From Vibrio mimicus CAIM 602 (lineage in GTDB: Bacteria > Pseudomonadota > Gammaproteobacteria > Enterobacterales > Vibrionaceae), in contig NZ_AOMO01000044.1 in the NCBI RefSeq assembly GCF_000338875.1, forward strand, positions 124,001 through 188,000: 64,000 nucleotides of DNA, given 5' to 3'. The first letter of the stretch is position 1; every line of letters begins with the position of its first letter. A program made the translations under genes and the position numbers. Shown piece after piece: positions 1 through 7,970 of this stretch. The notes below the pieces were generated by a model. That model was given only the letters and a program-made list of their open reading frames with translations, was not told where the DNA came from and did no database searches.

Positions 1-1610
1 CGCTTGGATTGCCAGTCAGGCAGAATCCACATCACGGCGGCAACCGCTAATGCACAACCAATTAAGGTATCCGCCAGTCTTGGTAACACAACGGCATAAC
101 CTTCACCTAATTGGTTGAAACAAAACAGAACCAGCAAGGTAATAAAGCCAGTGGCATAACTGTAGTTGTTTAAGCGGAAAGCAAAGAACATCACCCCAGA
201 GAGCACAATAAACACTAACTGGCTTTCTTGCGATGGGAAAACGGTGAGCAAAGGCACTCCGATTAAAAGTCCGGCTAACGTGCCAATAATCCGCGCTGTG
301 AGTTTTTGCTTGGTGGCAGCGTAGTTAGGCTGGCAAACAAAGAGCGTGGTGAGCAAAATCCAGTAACCGCGTTCAATACCCAATCCTTGAATAATGCCGT
401 AACCAGCCGTAAGTGCGATAGACATACGCAGCGCATGGCGAAACAACAGCGAATCTTTACTTAGATTGGCACGTAGACGCTGCCACATGCTGCTTAAAGT
501 GTGTGCCTCGGTATCATCCAACACACCTTCATCGGGTTTGGCTGCATCTGGGTTACTGACGTTATTGAGCTGTTTCTCCACGGTGGCGAGGTTATTGAAC
601 AGATACCCCAACTGGCCGAGTAAGCTCTTCCAGTCTCGGCGCTCTTGTTGTCGTAAATAACTCAGCGACAGTTGCAGCTCATCAAGTGCCACAATCGAGG
701 CGGAATCGTGTTGGTAGCTGTGACCAAGGCGAATGGACTGCGCAATATCTCGGCATGCTTTTGCCTGCGTTTCCAGCAAGTATTTAAAGCGGAACAGAAT
801 GTCTGAGCGACCAAAATGATCGGCCAGTTCTTGATAACGGTAGTGGCTGGAACTTACCCGTTCGTGAATATCTTGCGCCAGAAAATAGATGTTTAAAAAG
901 CGGTCGCTGGCACTATCGACATGTCCCCGTTTGGAGCGGGTGAGAAAAATGGCTTTACATTGATTGAGGGAGTTGACCGTAGCGGCATTGAGGTTTGCTT
1001 CAATGATCCGATAGGGTTGTGGGACCATATTGGAAACCGGATGAAACAGGGTAGATTTCGCTTCTAGGTAATTCGCCAGTTGCAAAAATACGTTGGCCAG
1101 ATTTTGTTGCACAGGTTGCATTGGCCAGAAAGCATGCCAGAGCATAGACATCAGGTAATACCAAGCACTGCCACTGAGCAACAGTAATGGCTGGAACCAG
1201 ACATTGGTGCTTTGGTGTGCGCCCAACATGGTGTAAACGGCAATCAAGAGTGATGCAAAAGCGATACTGGCGTAACGGGCTCCCATTGCGCCGAGCATAA
1301 TAAAGCCAAACGTCGAAGTGAAAAGGCCGATGGCAAATAACCACGGTGTGCGAAACAGAATTTCAATCGAAAAGGCTGCGATGGCAAAGCAGATCAAGGT
1401 CAGCGTGATGGATTTCAACCGGCCACTGAAGCGGTCATCGCGATCAGCCAGTGCGGCGGCAATAACCCCCAAAATCAAGGGCGTAATCCAAGTGTTCAGT
1501 TGATAATGCCAAGCAGGGATCACCACACCAAGCAGAGTGAGTAATATCAAGACACTGTAGTTAACAGTTTTATTTGCCCAATACAGGCGCAGTTGATTGG
1601 TTTTTGGCAC
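1..1610 (-). CDS. yccS: YccS-family (FUSC) inner membrane protein, 3' end beyond window
   Basis: The reading frame stays open from a GTG at 1610 to the left edge, giving about 536 residues of a protein whose family is normally about 720. The frame was translated by hand. It begins MPKTNQLRLYWANKTVNYSV and runs into several hydrophobic segments, including ITPLILGVIAAALADRDDR and YASIAFASLLIAVYTMLGAH, which match the N-terminal membrane half of E. coli YccS. A charged cytosolic stretch follows, then a second membrane half near the left edge (FUSC architecture). An in-frame TGA two codons upstream of the GTG limits the start. The ribosome site is weak. YccS proteins are proposed transporters or exporters, but the substrate is unknown. 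The gene diverges from helD. Confidence 0.82.
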   Translation of the reverse strand, partial: MPKTNQLRLYWANKTVNYSVLILLTLLGVVIPAWHYQLNTWITPLILGVIAAALADRDDRFSGRLKSITLTLICFAIAAFSIEILFRTPWLFAIGLFTSTFGFIMLGAMGARYASIAFASLLIAVYTMLGAHQSTNVWFQPLLLLSGSAWYYLMSMLWHAFWPMQPVQQNLANVFLQLANYLEAKSTLFHPVSNMVPQPYRIIEANLNAATVNSLNQCKAIFLTRSKRGHVDSASDRFLNIYFLAQDIHERVSSSHYRYQELADHFGRSDILFRFKYLLETQAKACRDIAQSIRLGHSYQHDSASIVALDELQLSLSYLRQQERRDWKSLLGQLGYLFNNLATVEKQLNNVSNPDAAKPDEGVLDDTEAHTLSSMWQRLRANLSKDSLLFRHALRMSIALTAGYGIIQGLGIERGYWILLTTLFVCQPNYAATKQKLTARIIGTLAGLLIGVPLLTVFPSQESQLVFIVLSGVMFFAFRLNNYSYATGFITLLVLFCFNQLGEGYAVVLPRLADTLIGCALAVAAVMWILPDWQSK

Positions 1611-1843
1611 AGCTCAGCACGCAAGTCAGTGTTGAAAGTCCGGAGTGTAGCAGATTGAGAGAATAAGATTCTGATCAAGATAAAGAAATCTCCTCTTTCG
1701 GCTGGATGGAGCAAGGTCATGGGTTGTGGTTGGTGAGAAAGAGTTAAGTGCTCATTAATCATTAAGAATATTGACATTATCTTTTCATCGGCGAGAGGGA
1801 TTGAGTTATTATTGCCGACAACTTTGTTAGTGGGCTTTTATCA

Positions 1844-3907
1844 ATGCAGCTGAACGCGAATAAGACTGCACAGTTTTTTATTGCCAATGAATATTACCAA
1901 GTCCAACTTGAAAAAGAGTGGTTGGTTCTCACTTCGCTCAGTAGCGAAGAGCGTATCCCATTCCATGTTTGGAATGGTGAAGTGCAGATCCGAAGAGGGT
2001 TGGTATGGGGTTCTTTGCAATTCTTTGCTCACCCAGAAGAGGGCGTGCAACGGACTTGGTTGGTGCAAGGTCTGCCTTGGCCGCAATGTCGAGAGTTTGG
2101 GCATCAACTGGTTGCTCATTATCAGGCATGGCACAACCGTCAGTGCGAACAACTTAGCCTCTATTTCCCTCGTTGGCAGCAAGAGCTGTCGCGCCTAAAG
2201 CGTTTACCTTCTTTCTTGTCTCATTCCGCGATAGAAGCTTGGGTTGCGCAGGTCTATGCCGATTTAAAACGGATGGATATGACCTTGCATGAAGCGCAGA
2301 AACACCTGCCCACCGTGTTTGACTCTTTATTGCCTTGGCTTTTGGATACTTCAGCGACTTTGCATGAGCGCAACCAAGCTTGGCTAGAGGTAGAACGCGC
2401 TAACTGGACTGTGCTGTTTTCTCAGCTCGAATCCTCACCTTTGAATGTATCGCAACAATACGCGGTACTGCTCAATGACGATCATAACTTAGTATTAGCC
2501 GGAGCAGGCTCAGGCAAAACGAGCGTGTTAACGGCTCGCGTTGCCTACTTGCTGCAAAGCCATCTTGCCAAACCGGAGCAAATTTTGATGGTCGCATTTG
2601 CGAGGGATGCCGCGGAAGAAATGGCTGAACGACTGAAAAATAAGATAGGTCTGGAAGCTGAAAGATTGCATGTGAATACCTTCCACCAGTTGGGGCTGCG
2701 TATTCTCAACCGTGTTGAAGGCCGAACCGTGATCATGTCGCCTCTGGCGAATGACAGTAAGCTTAAGCAGGCATGGTGTATTGATTGGTTAAAGCGCCAT
2801 TGGATGACGCCTACCAACTTTAAACGTTGGCAAAAACATCTCGCCAAATGGCCAATTGCGTATCTGGCGGGTGATGATGAACTCGGCAGTCATGTTGAAA
2901 ACCCTAAGTTGATTGCTTGGCTTGAAAAGCAACTCGATCAACTCGCACAACTCAGCCTCACGAAAAAAGAACTGCAAGAGCGCTTGGTCGATCACGATGA
3001 TTTTCCACGCTTAAATAGCGAGCTTTCCCTATGTTGGCCATGCTACCAAGCGTGGCAGCAAATGCTTAAAGAGCAGAATCATATTGATTTCAACATTATG
3101 ATCACCCGAGCTATGGAGTATGTTGAAAAAGGCAAGTTCCGTTCGCCATGGAAATTTATCATGGTGGATGAGTATCAGGATATTTCGCCGCAGCGTTTGC
3201 GCCTGCTTCAAGCGCTATGTGAGCAAAATCAAGGACAATGTAACCTGTTTGCTGTGGGCGATGACTGGCAATCTATTTACCAATTTGCAGGTTCAGATGT
3301 TGATTTGACGACGGGTTTTGCCGCGCGCTTTGCACAATCAACCGTGCATTATCTTGATACGACGTATCGTTTTAACGACCAAATAGGCACAGTGGCGAAT
3401 CGCTTTATCCAGCAAAATCCGAATCAACTGCCCAAAACGCTCAACAGCTTTAAAACGCAGAAGCAGAAAGCGGTTGTGCTAGCGTCAAATAATTCGGTTG
3501 AAAAAATACTGGATGAAGTCAATCGTGCGACCAATAAGCTAAAAACCGTGTTGCTACTTGGTCGTAATCACTATCACAAGCCGGAGTTTTTGAAAGATTG
3601 GCAGAACCGCTATCTGTCACTCAAAATTGATTTTATGACCTGCCATGCCAGTAAAGGCAAAGAAGCCGATTACGTGATTATTCTGGCGGTGGATGAAGGT
3701 CAATTCCCAGCAAGAGTCAAAGCTCTGCATCTGGATGGAGCGCTAAGTCAAGGTGACGACGATTTTCCTTATGCTGAAGAGCGACGCTTATTCTACGTGG
3801 CGTTGACACGAGCCAAGGAGAAGGTGTGGGTTACATACAACGGCAATGGATCTGGTTTTGTGCAAGAGCTGCTGAATGATGACTATCCGGTGATCCGGCA
3901 GAAATAA
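1844..3907 (+). CDS. helD: DNA helicase IV (UvrD/Rep superfamily 1A)
   Basis: An ATP-dependent 3'-5' DNA helicase of 687 residues, against 684 for E. coli helicase IV. The order is a family-specific N-terminal region (about 1-195, including RRGLVWGSLQF), then Walker A AGAGSGKTS at 219-227, Walker B VDEYQD near 440, the Q-rich motif AVGDDWQSIYQFAGSD near 470, DTTYRFN, CHASKGKEADYVII near 600 and ERRLFYVALTRAKEKVW near 648. All catalytic motifs of UvrD-type helicases are intact. The ATG at 1844 aligns with the E. coli N-terminus; no strong Shine-Dalgarno is visible. It is a single gene ending at a hairpin terminator about 70 bases downstream. Helicase IV acts in recombinational repair and in replication across damage. 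Confidence 0.95.
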   Translation: MQLNANKTAQFFIANEYYQVQLEKEWLVLTSLSSEERIPFHVWNGEVQIRRGLVWGSLQFFAHPEEGVQRTWLVQGLPWPQCREFGHQLVAHYQAWHNRQCEQLSLYFPRWQQELSRLKRLPSFLSHSAIEAWVAQVYADLKRMDMTLHEAQKHLPTVFDSLLPWLLDTSATLHERNQAWLEVERANWTVLFSQLESSPLNVSQQYAVLLNDDHNLVLAGAGSGKTSVLTARVAYLLQSHLAKPEQILMVAFARDAAEEMAERLKNKIGLEAERLHVNTFHQLGLRILNRVEGRTVIMSPLANDSKLKQAWCIDWLKRHWMTPTNFKRWQKHLAKWPIAYLAGDDELGSHVENPKLIAWLEKQLDQLAQLSLTKKELQERLVDHDDFPRLNSELSLCWPCYQAWQQMLKEQNHIDFNIMITRAMEYVEKGKFRSPWKFIMVDEYQDISPQRLRLLQALCEQNQGQCNLFAVGDDWQSIYQFAGSDVDLTTGFAARFAQSTVHYLDTTYRFNDQIGTVANRFIQQNPNQLPKTLNSFKTQKQKAVVLASNNSVEKILDEVNRATNKLKTVLLLGRNHYHKPEFLKDWQNRYLSLKIDFMTCHASKGKEADYVIILAVDEGQFPARVKALHLDGALSQGDDDFPYAEERRLFYVALTRAKEKVWVTYNGNGSGFVQELLNDDYPVIRQK

Positions 3908-3975
3908 AGGTCAACAAGCGAGTTGAGAAGAACTGCCGAAAAGGTATCACCAACTTGTTAGATCATATTCCCAAT

Positions 3976-4005
3976 GAACCCAACCTTACGGTGGGGTTCT
4001 TTTTT
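3976..4005 (+). terminator. Rho-independent terminator of helD
   Basis: A 10-base stem (3976-3985 with 3990-3999, one mismatch), a TTAC loop and six T residues lie 70 bases after the helD stop. Between here and 4301 I see no ORF, repeat or RNA signature. Confidence 0.8.
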
Positions 4006-4301
4006 AACTCAATGAGTCTAAGAAGCTATCTCGATATCAGAGGTAAGATGGCTCATGCAGTCAGCTCTTTAATTCATAAGTGGATATAAATAAGATTTGT
4101 TCAGTTAAGTCTTTAGTGTTGGATGGTATGTTAAAGGGCAAGAAATCGCCGGTTTTCGTTTTCTTGCTCGTGCATATTGGGTGGCCGATGTGATATCGAC
4201 GGCCACGGCAGGGTCTTTGTTCATCAGAATTAACGAGTGTGATTGAAATCAGCAGATGCTGAGTTATGAATTGCTGTGTAAACAGTTACCATGTAAACAA
4301 C

Positions 4302-4326
4302 AAGACCCAGCAAAGCGCTGGGTCTT
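4302..4326 (-). terminator. Terminator of the PepSY/cytochrome b561 operon
   Basis: A perfect 10-base stem (AAGACCCAGC, 4302-4311, with 4317-4326) lies 27 bases beyond the cytochrome stop codon. On the minus strand it is followed by a T-rich stretch (TTGTTGTTT). Confidence 0.75.
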
Positions 4327-4353
4327 ATCGTTAATCAATGTTGTTGATTAGGT

Positions 4354-4878
4354 TTACACATCGTGAGGTGGTTTATGTCCCATCAACATGCCATGCACGT
4401 AGGGATGACCCGTGAGTTTTGACATGATAATCACTGCGGAGACATGTACAGCAACGGCAATCATGGTGAGATCAGCCAAAGTACCATGGACTTCTTTAAT
4501 CCAATCTTCCCCCCAAAACATATCCCATTGACTCATCCAGCCAGAGAGGCCAGTGGTAAGTAGCAAAGCCCACATTGCCCAGATCATAATGGCACCAGCA
4601 GGGTTATGCCCAGTGTGATTATCTTGTTTGGTTTTCAGCACCTCTTTAAGGTGCTCTATTGCTTTGGGTATTGATGGTACAAACGCACTGAGACGAGCTG
4701 GGGAGTGAGTGAACAATCCCCATACTAAACGTAGCCCTACAGCCGCCATCACAATATAACCAACCCATTCGTGTGGCTCACTACCTTCTTCGAGAGCAAA
4801 AAAATTCGCTAAGAAAAGTGCGGCAACCAACCAATGTGTAGCTCGAACAAAAAGATCCCAAGTGTGTGGTTTAGCCAT
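4354..4878 (-). CDS. Cytochrome b561 family membrane protein
   Basis: A 174-residue di-heme b-type cytochrome predicted to carry electrons across or within the inner membrane. Four membrane helices are visible (about 12-30, 38-57, 95-113, 134-152). Histidines suited to heme ligation sit at 15, 36, 131 and 145, the spacing typical of the Cytochrome_B561/Ni-Fe hydrogenase b-subunit family. Its start overlaps the stop of the upstream PepSY gene by 8 bases, so the two are translationally coupled. Partners of this pairing are usually a periplasmic redox or sensing protein. The donor and acceptor cannot be read from sequence. Confidence 0.88.
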   Translation of the reverse strand: MAKPHTWDLFVRATHWLVAALFLANFFALEEGSEPHEWVGYIVMAAVGLRLVWGLFTHSPARLSAFVPSIPKAIEHLKEVLKTKQDNHTGHNPAGAIMIWAMWALLLTTGLSGWMSQWDMFWGEDWIKEVHGTLADLTMIAVAVHVSAVIIMSKLTGHPYVHGMLMGHKPPHDV

Positions 4879-5155
4879 CTTTTTCCTCTTTCACCTTTTC
4901 CATATTGGTTGGATTGAAATAAATTTCGACGCGTTTGTTGTCTTTATCGTGTCCATAAAGCTCGTAACAACCCGTTTTGGTGACTTTAAAGACTTTAATT
5001 TTGTAACCCATCTCTTCGACTTGTTGCTGTGCTTGTTCAAAAGGAATCCAACTACTTTCTGGCTCTTTAGTGCAAGTTGGGTCAGCAAATGCCGCTGCTG
5101 AAACTAAGCCAAGAGAAGTGATAGCAAACAAACGAGAAACTGATAGTAGTGACAT
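4871..5155 (-). CDS. Periplasmic PepSY-domain protein
   Basis: A 94-residue secreted protein with a signal peptide (MSLLSVSRLFAITSLGLVSA, cleavage near AFA-DP) followed by a single PepSY-like domain (SWIPFEQAQQQVEEMGYKI through YGHDKDNKRVEIYFNP). The ATG at 5155 is preceded by AGGAGC at 6-base spacing. A longer frame reaches 5188 but puts charged residues before the signal peptide, so the shorter start is preferred. First gene of an operon with cytochrome b561. PepSY domains are thought to inhibit or tune peptidases and sensors. A PmrA/BqsR-like direct repeat lies about 48 bases upstream (5203-5219). Confidence 0.85.
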   Translation of the reverse strand: MSLLSVSRLFAITSLGLVSAAAFADPTCTKEPESSWIPFEQAQQQVEEMGYKIKVFKVTKTGCYELYGHDKDNKRVEIYFNPTNMEKVKEEKDG

Positions 5156-5202
5156 AATGCGCTCCTTTACGTTATGCATTGATCTCATCTTACGGATTCA
5201 AC

Positions 5203-5219
5203 CTTAATGAATACTTAAG
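5203..5219 (+). promoter_or_regulatory. PmrA/BqsR-like direct repeat upstream of the PepSY operon
   Basis: CTTAAT-GAATA-CTTAAG on the plus strand, an 11-base-period direct repeat fitting the YTTAAK-N5-YTTAAK operator recognised by PmrA and related OmpR-family regulators. It lies 48 bases upstream of the PepSY start codon. The same pattern occurs at 5773-5789 between dgkA and the PAP2 gene. The match is visible; the regulator is inferred. Confidence 0.5.
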
Positions 5220-5271
5220 AGAGTGGTTAGAATGCGTTCAGAATTGAACTCACTAAGCTTAGTGCAATAAA

Positions 5272-5295
5272 AAAGGTTTGCTTTCGCAAACCTTT
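5272..5295 (-). terminator. Terminator of dgkA
   Basis: A perfect 10-base stem (AAAGGTTTGC, 5272-5281, with 5286-5295) and a 4-base loop. On the minus strand it is followed by a run of T, about 20 bases past the dgkA stop. Confidence 0.85.
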
Positions 5296-5315
5296 AAAAT
5301 AGTGTGGATGAGTTT

Positions 5316-5672
5316 TTAAAGCAGGATCCAAGCCCAAGTAAAGGCTGCAAAACAGAGGGAGACAAAAACAGCCGCAGAGCCGATATCTTTAGCTCGTCCA
5401 CTCAATTCATGATGTTCCGCACCAATGCGATCTACCACCGCTTCAACCGCTGAATTTAGCAGTTCAGTAATGACAATAAGCACTAAACAGCCAACGAGTA
5501 ATACTTGTTCCACGTTTGTGACGGGTAAGAAAAACGTCAGAATAGTGAGTGGCAAAGTTAAGGCAACTTCTTGACGAAATGCGGCTTCATTTTTCCATGC
5601 GGCGGCAAAACCTTTCATGGAGTAACCAGTAGCATAGAATATACGGGCAATACCTGTGCGTGAATGTTTCAT
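5316..5672 (-). CDS. dgkA: Diacylglycerol kinase
   Basis: A small inner-membrane kinase of 118 residues (E. coli DgkA has 122) that phosphorylates diacylglycerol to phosphatidic acid, recycling lipid released when head groups are moved to other envelope molecules. Signature segments are NEAAFRQE, ITELLNSAVEAVVDRIG and HELSGRAKDIGSAAV, with three membrane helices. The frame extends upstream to 5759, but the ATG at 5672 aligns with the E. coli start (MKHSRTGIARIFYATGYSMK) and the extra 29 residues resemble no family sequence. No clear ribosome site precedes either start. It diverges from a PAP2 phosphatase gene, and a PmrA-like repeat lies about 100 bases upstream. Confidence 0.92.
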   Translation of the reverse strand: MKHSRTGIARIFYATGYSMKGFAAAWKNEAAFRQEVALTLPLTILTFFLPVTNVEQVLLVGCLVLIVITELLNSAVEAVVDRIGAEHHELSGRAKDIGSAAVFVSLCFAAFTWAWILL

Positions 5673-5772
5673 AGATTTCTGTTGTGTTGTGTTTGTTTTC
5701 AATGGATATGGATTATAAAGATTTACACTGTTCTGCCAACTAATAAAAAAATTTTCCATGTAATCTTTTTTT

Positions 5773-5789
5773 CTTAAGTATTAATTAAG
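5773..5789 (-). promoter_or_regulatory. PmrA/BqsR-like direct repeat in the dgkA/PAP2 intergenic region
   Basis: On the minus strand this reads CTTAAT-TAATA-CTTAAG, nearly identical to the repeat at 5203-5219 and oriented toward dgkA. The rest of the 460-base intergenic stretch (5673-6132) is very AT-rich and holds no ORF. Promoters for both genes must lie here, but I could not place them. Confidence 0.5.
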
Positions 5790-6132
5790 AATTTGTATCA
5801 ACTGAGGTGTTTCATGGAGAGTTGATATTGTCCCATTCTTGCTAAGTTTTAATCATGTTATTAAATCCTTTTGATTTTTTGAGGTCCCTTGTGATTATTT
5901 GTAAAGTTAGGCGTGAAACTTGCTTACTATAAAATGATTGCTATTGATAGTTTGTAACCAATTGCAAATGTTTACTTATTTTCGTGGTGGTTTTAGTACT
6001 TGGTGACAATAATGAATTAAGTGTTTTTATACTATTTATTAGTAAGCAAATTAATTAGGTGGTTTTAATTTTAAATATTCATTGATTGAATGAGAAGAAT
6101 ATCATTTAAACAACAAATAAAAGGATTTTGTC

Positions 6133-6672
6133 ATGAAGTTTCGTCTGCTGTTGACTATATCAATATTCAGTTTTACCTCTCCTATGTCGTACGCAGCAAA
6201 AAGTAAATTGGAAGTTTACGGAGATATCGCTCAATACGGAATTCCTCTCACGGCGGGTTTGATTACGGCGATTCATATGGATGGCGAAGGCATGATGCAG
6301 CTTGCAGAAGGCGCATTTTGGACTGCGGCGACAACCGAAATTCTTAAGGTGTCGGTTGATGCGCAGCGTCCTAACGGCGGTACGCAAAGCTTCCCTTCTG
6401 GACATACCTCTGCGGCAAGTCAGGGGGCCGCTTACTTACAATTTCGTTATGGCTCTGTCTATGGCATACCTGCTTACGCTGCCGCTGCAGTTGTGGGTTA
6501 CTCGCGTGTCGAAGCCAACAAACACTACTGGCGAGATGTGGCGGCGGGCATGGCACTAGCCACGGGTATTCAATATGCGATTACAGTAGGGGGCATTTCC
6601 GCTACTAATTTGGTGCTTATTCCTTATTTTGATGGTGATGAAACTGGTATTTATGCGAGCTTGTCTTTTTGA
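6133..6672 (+). CDS. Periplasmic PAP2-superfamily phosphatase
   Basis: A 179-residue exported acid phosphatase of the PAP2/lipid phosphatase family. It has a signal peptide (about 1-21, ending SYA-A) and all three catalytic motifs: K72-x6-R79-P80, P88-S-G-H91 and S124-R125 through H131-x3-D135. H91 and H131 would be the catalytic histidines. Unlike PgpB it has only weak hydrophobic segments, so a periplasmic or peripherally bound enzyme is likely. Divergent pairing with dgkA suggests handling of lipid phosphates such as phosphatidate, undecaprenyl pyrophosphate or lipid A; the substrate is inference. AAGGA precedes the ATG at about 10 bases. Confidence 0.85.
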   Translation: MKFRLLLTISIFSFTSPMSYAAKSKLEVYGDIAQYGIPLTAGLITAIHMDGEGMMQLAEGAFWTAATTEILKVSVDAQRPNGGTQSFPSGHTSAASQGAAYLQFRYGSVYGIPAYAAAAVVGYSRVEANKHYWRDVAAGMALATGIQYAITVGGISATNLVLIPYFDGDETGIYASLSF

Positions 6673-6686
6673 TATTACGCGGTGTT

Positions 6687-6769
6687 ATTCGGCCTAATGA
6701 TTGAAAGTGAAAGGAGTGTTATCCTATGTCCCAAATATTATTTCTTTTATGATTCATAGGCCGAAATGA
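6687..6769 (+). promoter_or_regulatory. Leader of pncA with inverted repeat and an 8-codon ORF
   Basis: TTCGGCCTA (6688-6696) is repeated inverted at 6757-6765, the latter overlapping the region where the pncA ribosome site must lie. Between the arms, AAGGAG (6711-6716) precedes a short ORF at 6726-6752 encoding MSQILFLL. Pairing of the arms would hide the pncA translation start. The elements are visible; a regulatory role is inferred. Confidence 0.35.
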
Positions 6770-7390
6770 ATGACTAAAGCACTTCTCCTCGTTGATATCC
6801 AAAATGATTTTTCGCCCAGTGGCGCTTTACCCGTTCCTGAAGGGGATTTGATTGTACCGGTGGTGAATCAACTTATTCCCCTATTTGAGCATGTGATTGC
6901 GACAAAAGATTGGCATCCAGCCAAACACGCCAGTTTTGCATCTGTACAAGGGAAAACGCCGGGTGAGCTGATTGATCTCTGTGGTATTCCACAAGTGATG
7001 TGGCCTGATCACTGTGTGCAAAATACCCTTGGTGCAGAATTTATCGCAGGGTTGGATCTCAGCCGGATTACTCACATTGTGACTAAAGGGACACATCCCG
7101 ATGTTGATAGTTACAGTGGTTTTTTTGACAACCAACGTTTTCATGCCACAGGCCTGGCTGAATATTTGAGCAGTCATGGCATTTCGGATCTTTACATCGT
7201 TGGATTGGCAACTGACTACTGTGTGAAATTCACCGCGTTAGATGCGTGCTCACTCTGTTTTAATACATGGGTCGTTCAGGATGCGTGCCGTGGAGTAGAA
7301 CTTAACCCCGGTGACTGTGGTAGAGCATGGCAGGAGATGCAGGCAGCAGGTTGCCACTTGATCACTTCACAACAATTACTTAACCGTTAA
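6770..7390 (+). CDS. pncA: Nicotinamidase
   Basis: Converts nicotinamide to nicotinic acid in NAD salvage. The 206 residues have the isochorismatase-like fold signature with the catalytic triad D9, K106 and C151 (in GLATDYCVKFTALDA) and the metal ligands D47, H49 (KDWHP) and H81 (PDHC). The length fits the family (E. coli 213). The ATG at 6770 is used because an overlapping ATG at 6766 is out of frame. The ribosome site is weak (TAGG) and partly inside an inverted repeat, see the leader entry. It stands alone and is convergent with mgsA. Confidence 0.95.
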   Translation: MTKALLLVDIQNDFSPSGALPVPEGDLIVPVVNQLIPLFEHVIATKDWHPAKHASFASVQGKTPGELIDLCGIPQVMWPDHCVQNTLGAEFIAGLDLSRITHIVTKGTHPDVDSYSGFFDNQRFHATGLAEYLSSHGISDLYIVGLATDYCVKFTALDACSLCFNTWVVQDACRGVELNPGDCGRAWQEMQAAGCHLITSQQLLNR

Positions 7391-7402
7391 ATCGTGGAAT
7401 AT

Positions 7403-7446
7403 GGCTATCCATTTCTAGTCATTGATGAGTCTAGTCAGGGATAGCC
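7403..7446. terminator. Inverted repeat between convergent pncA and mgsA
   Basis: GGCTATCC (7403-7410) is repeated inverted at 7439-7446, with a 28-base loop and no T run. It lies midway between two converging genes and may be a weak bidirectional terminator. Confidence 0.3.
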
Positions 7447-7460
7447 AATAGCGAAAACTA

Positions 7461-7916
7461 TTAAGTGCGTTCGGCGAGATATGCTTGGTAATCAGGGATC
7501 TCAATATTTACTTCTTGCTCCATGAGTGCGGAAGTAAACAAAAATTTGGCACTGGCACGGTTCGTTGCGACAGGAATATTCCACACGCTGGCGATACGTA
7601 GTAGGGCTTTCACATCAGGGTCATGCGGAACAGCATTCAGTGGATCCCAAAAGAAAATCAGTACATCAATTTTCCCTTCAGAAATTAACGCGCCAAGCTG
7701 TTGATCGCCTCCCATTGGGCCACTGATCATGCTTTTGATGGCAAGGCCAGTTTCTTTGCTCAGCATGTGGCCTGTTGTGCCCGTCGCATACAGAAAATGG
7801 CGCTGTAATTTTTCCTTGTTTTCCTGTACCCAACGCAGCAGTTCACCTTTGCAGTTATCGTGAGCCACAAGAGCAACGTGTTTATGCGCTGCCATGGTGC
7901 GGGTAGTTTTTTTCAT
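7461..7916 (-). CDS. mgsA: Methylglyoxal synthase
   Basis: A cytosolic lyase that converts dihydroxyacetone phosphate to methylglyoxal and phosphate, the bypass used when phosphate is limiting or sugar phosphates accumulate. The 151 residues (E. coli 152) contain H19 (VAHDNCK), D71 ([10 protein letters not shown]) and D101 ([11 protein letters not shown]), the active-site residues known from the E. coli enzyme. AGGAA precedes the ATG at suitable spacing. It sits between pncA and torT as an apparent single gene. Confidence 0.96.
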   Translation of the reverse strand: MKKTTRTMAAHKHVALVAHDNCKGELLRWVQENKEKLQRHFLYATGTTGHMLSKETGLAIKSMISGPMGGDQQLGALISEGKIDVLIFFWDPLNAVPHDPDVKALLRIASVWNIPVATNRASAKFLFTSALMEQEVNIEIPDYQAYLAERT

Positions 7917-7970
7917 TGGTATATTTCCTAATGTTTTTTGACTAGATGCTTGATAACCAAAAATCTGCGT

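Noticed and set aside
1744..1764. TTAAG-N6-TTAAT pattern upstream of helD resembling the PmrA-like repeats
   Set aside because: It lacks the conserved outer bases of the two sites at 5203 and 5773, and AT-rich sequence gives such matches by chance.
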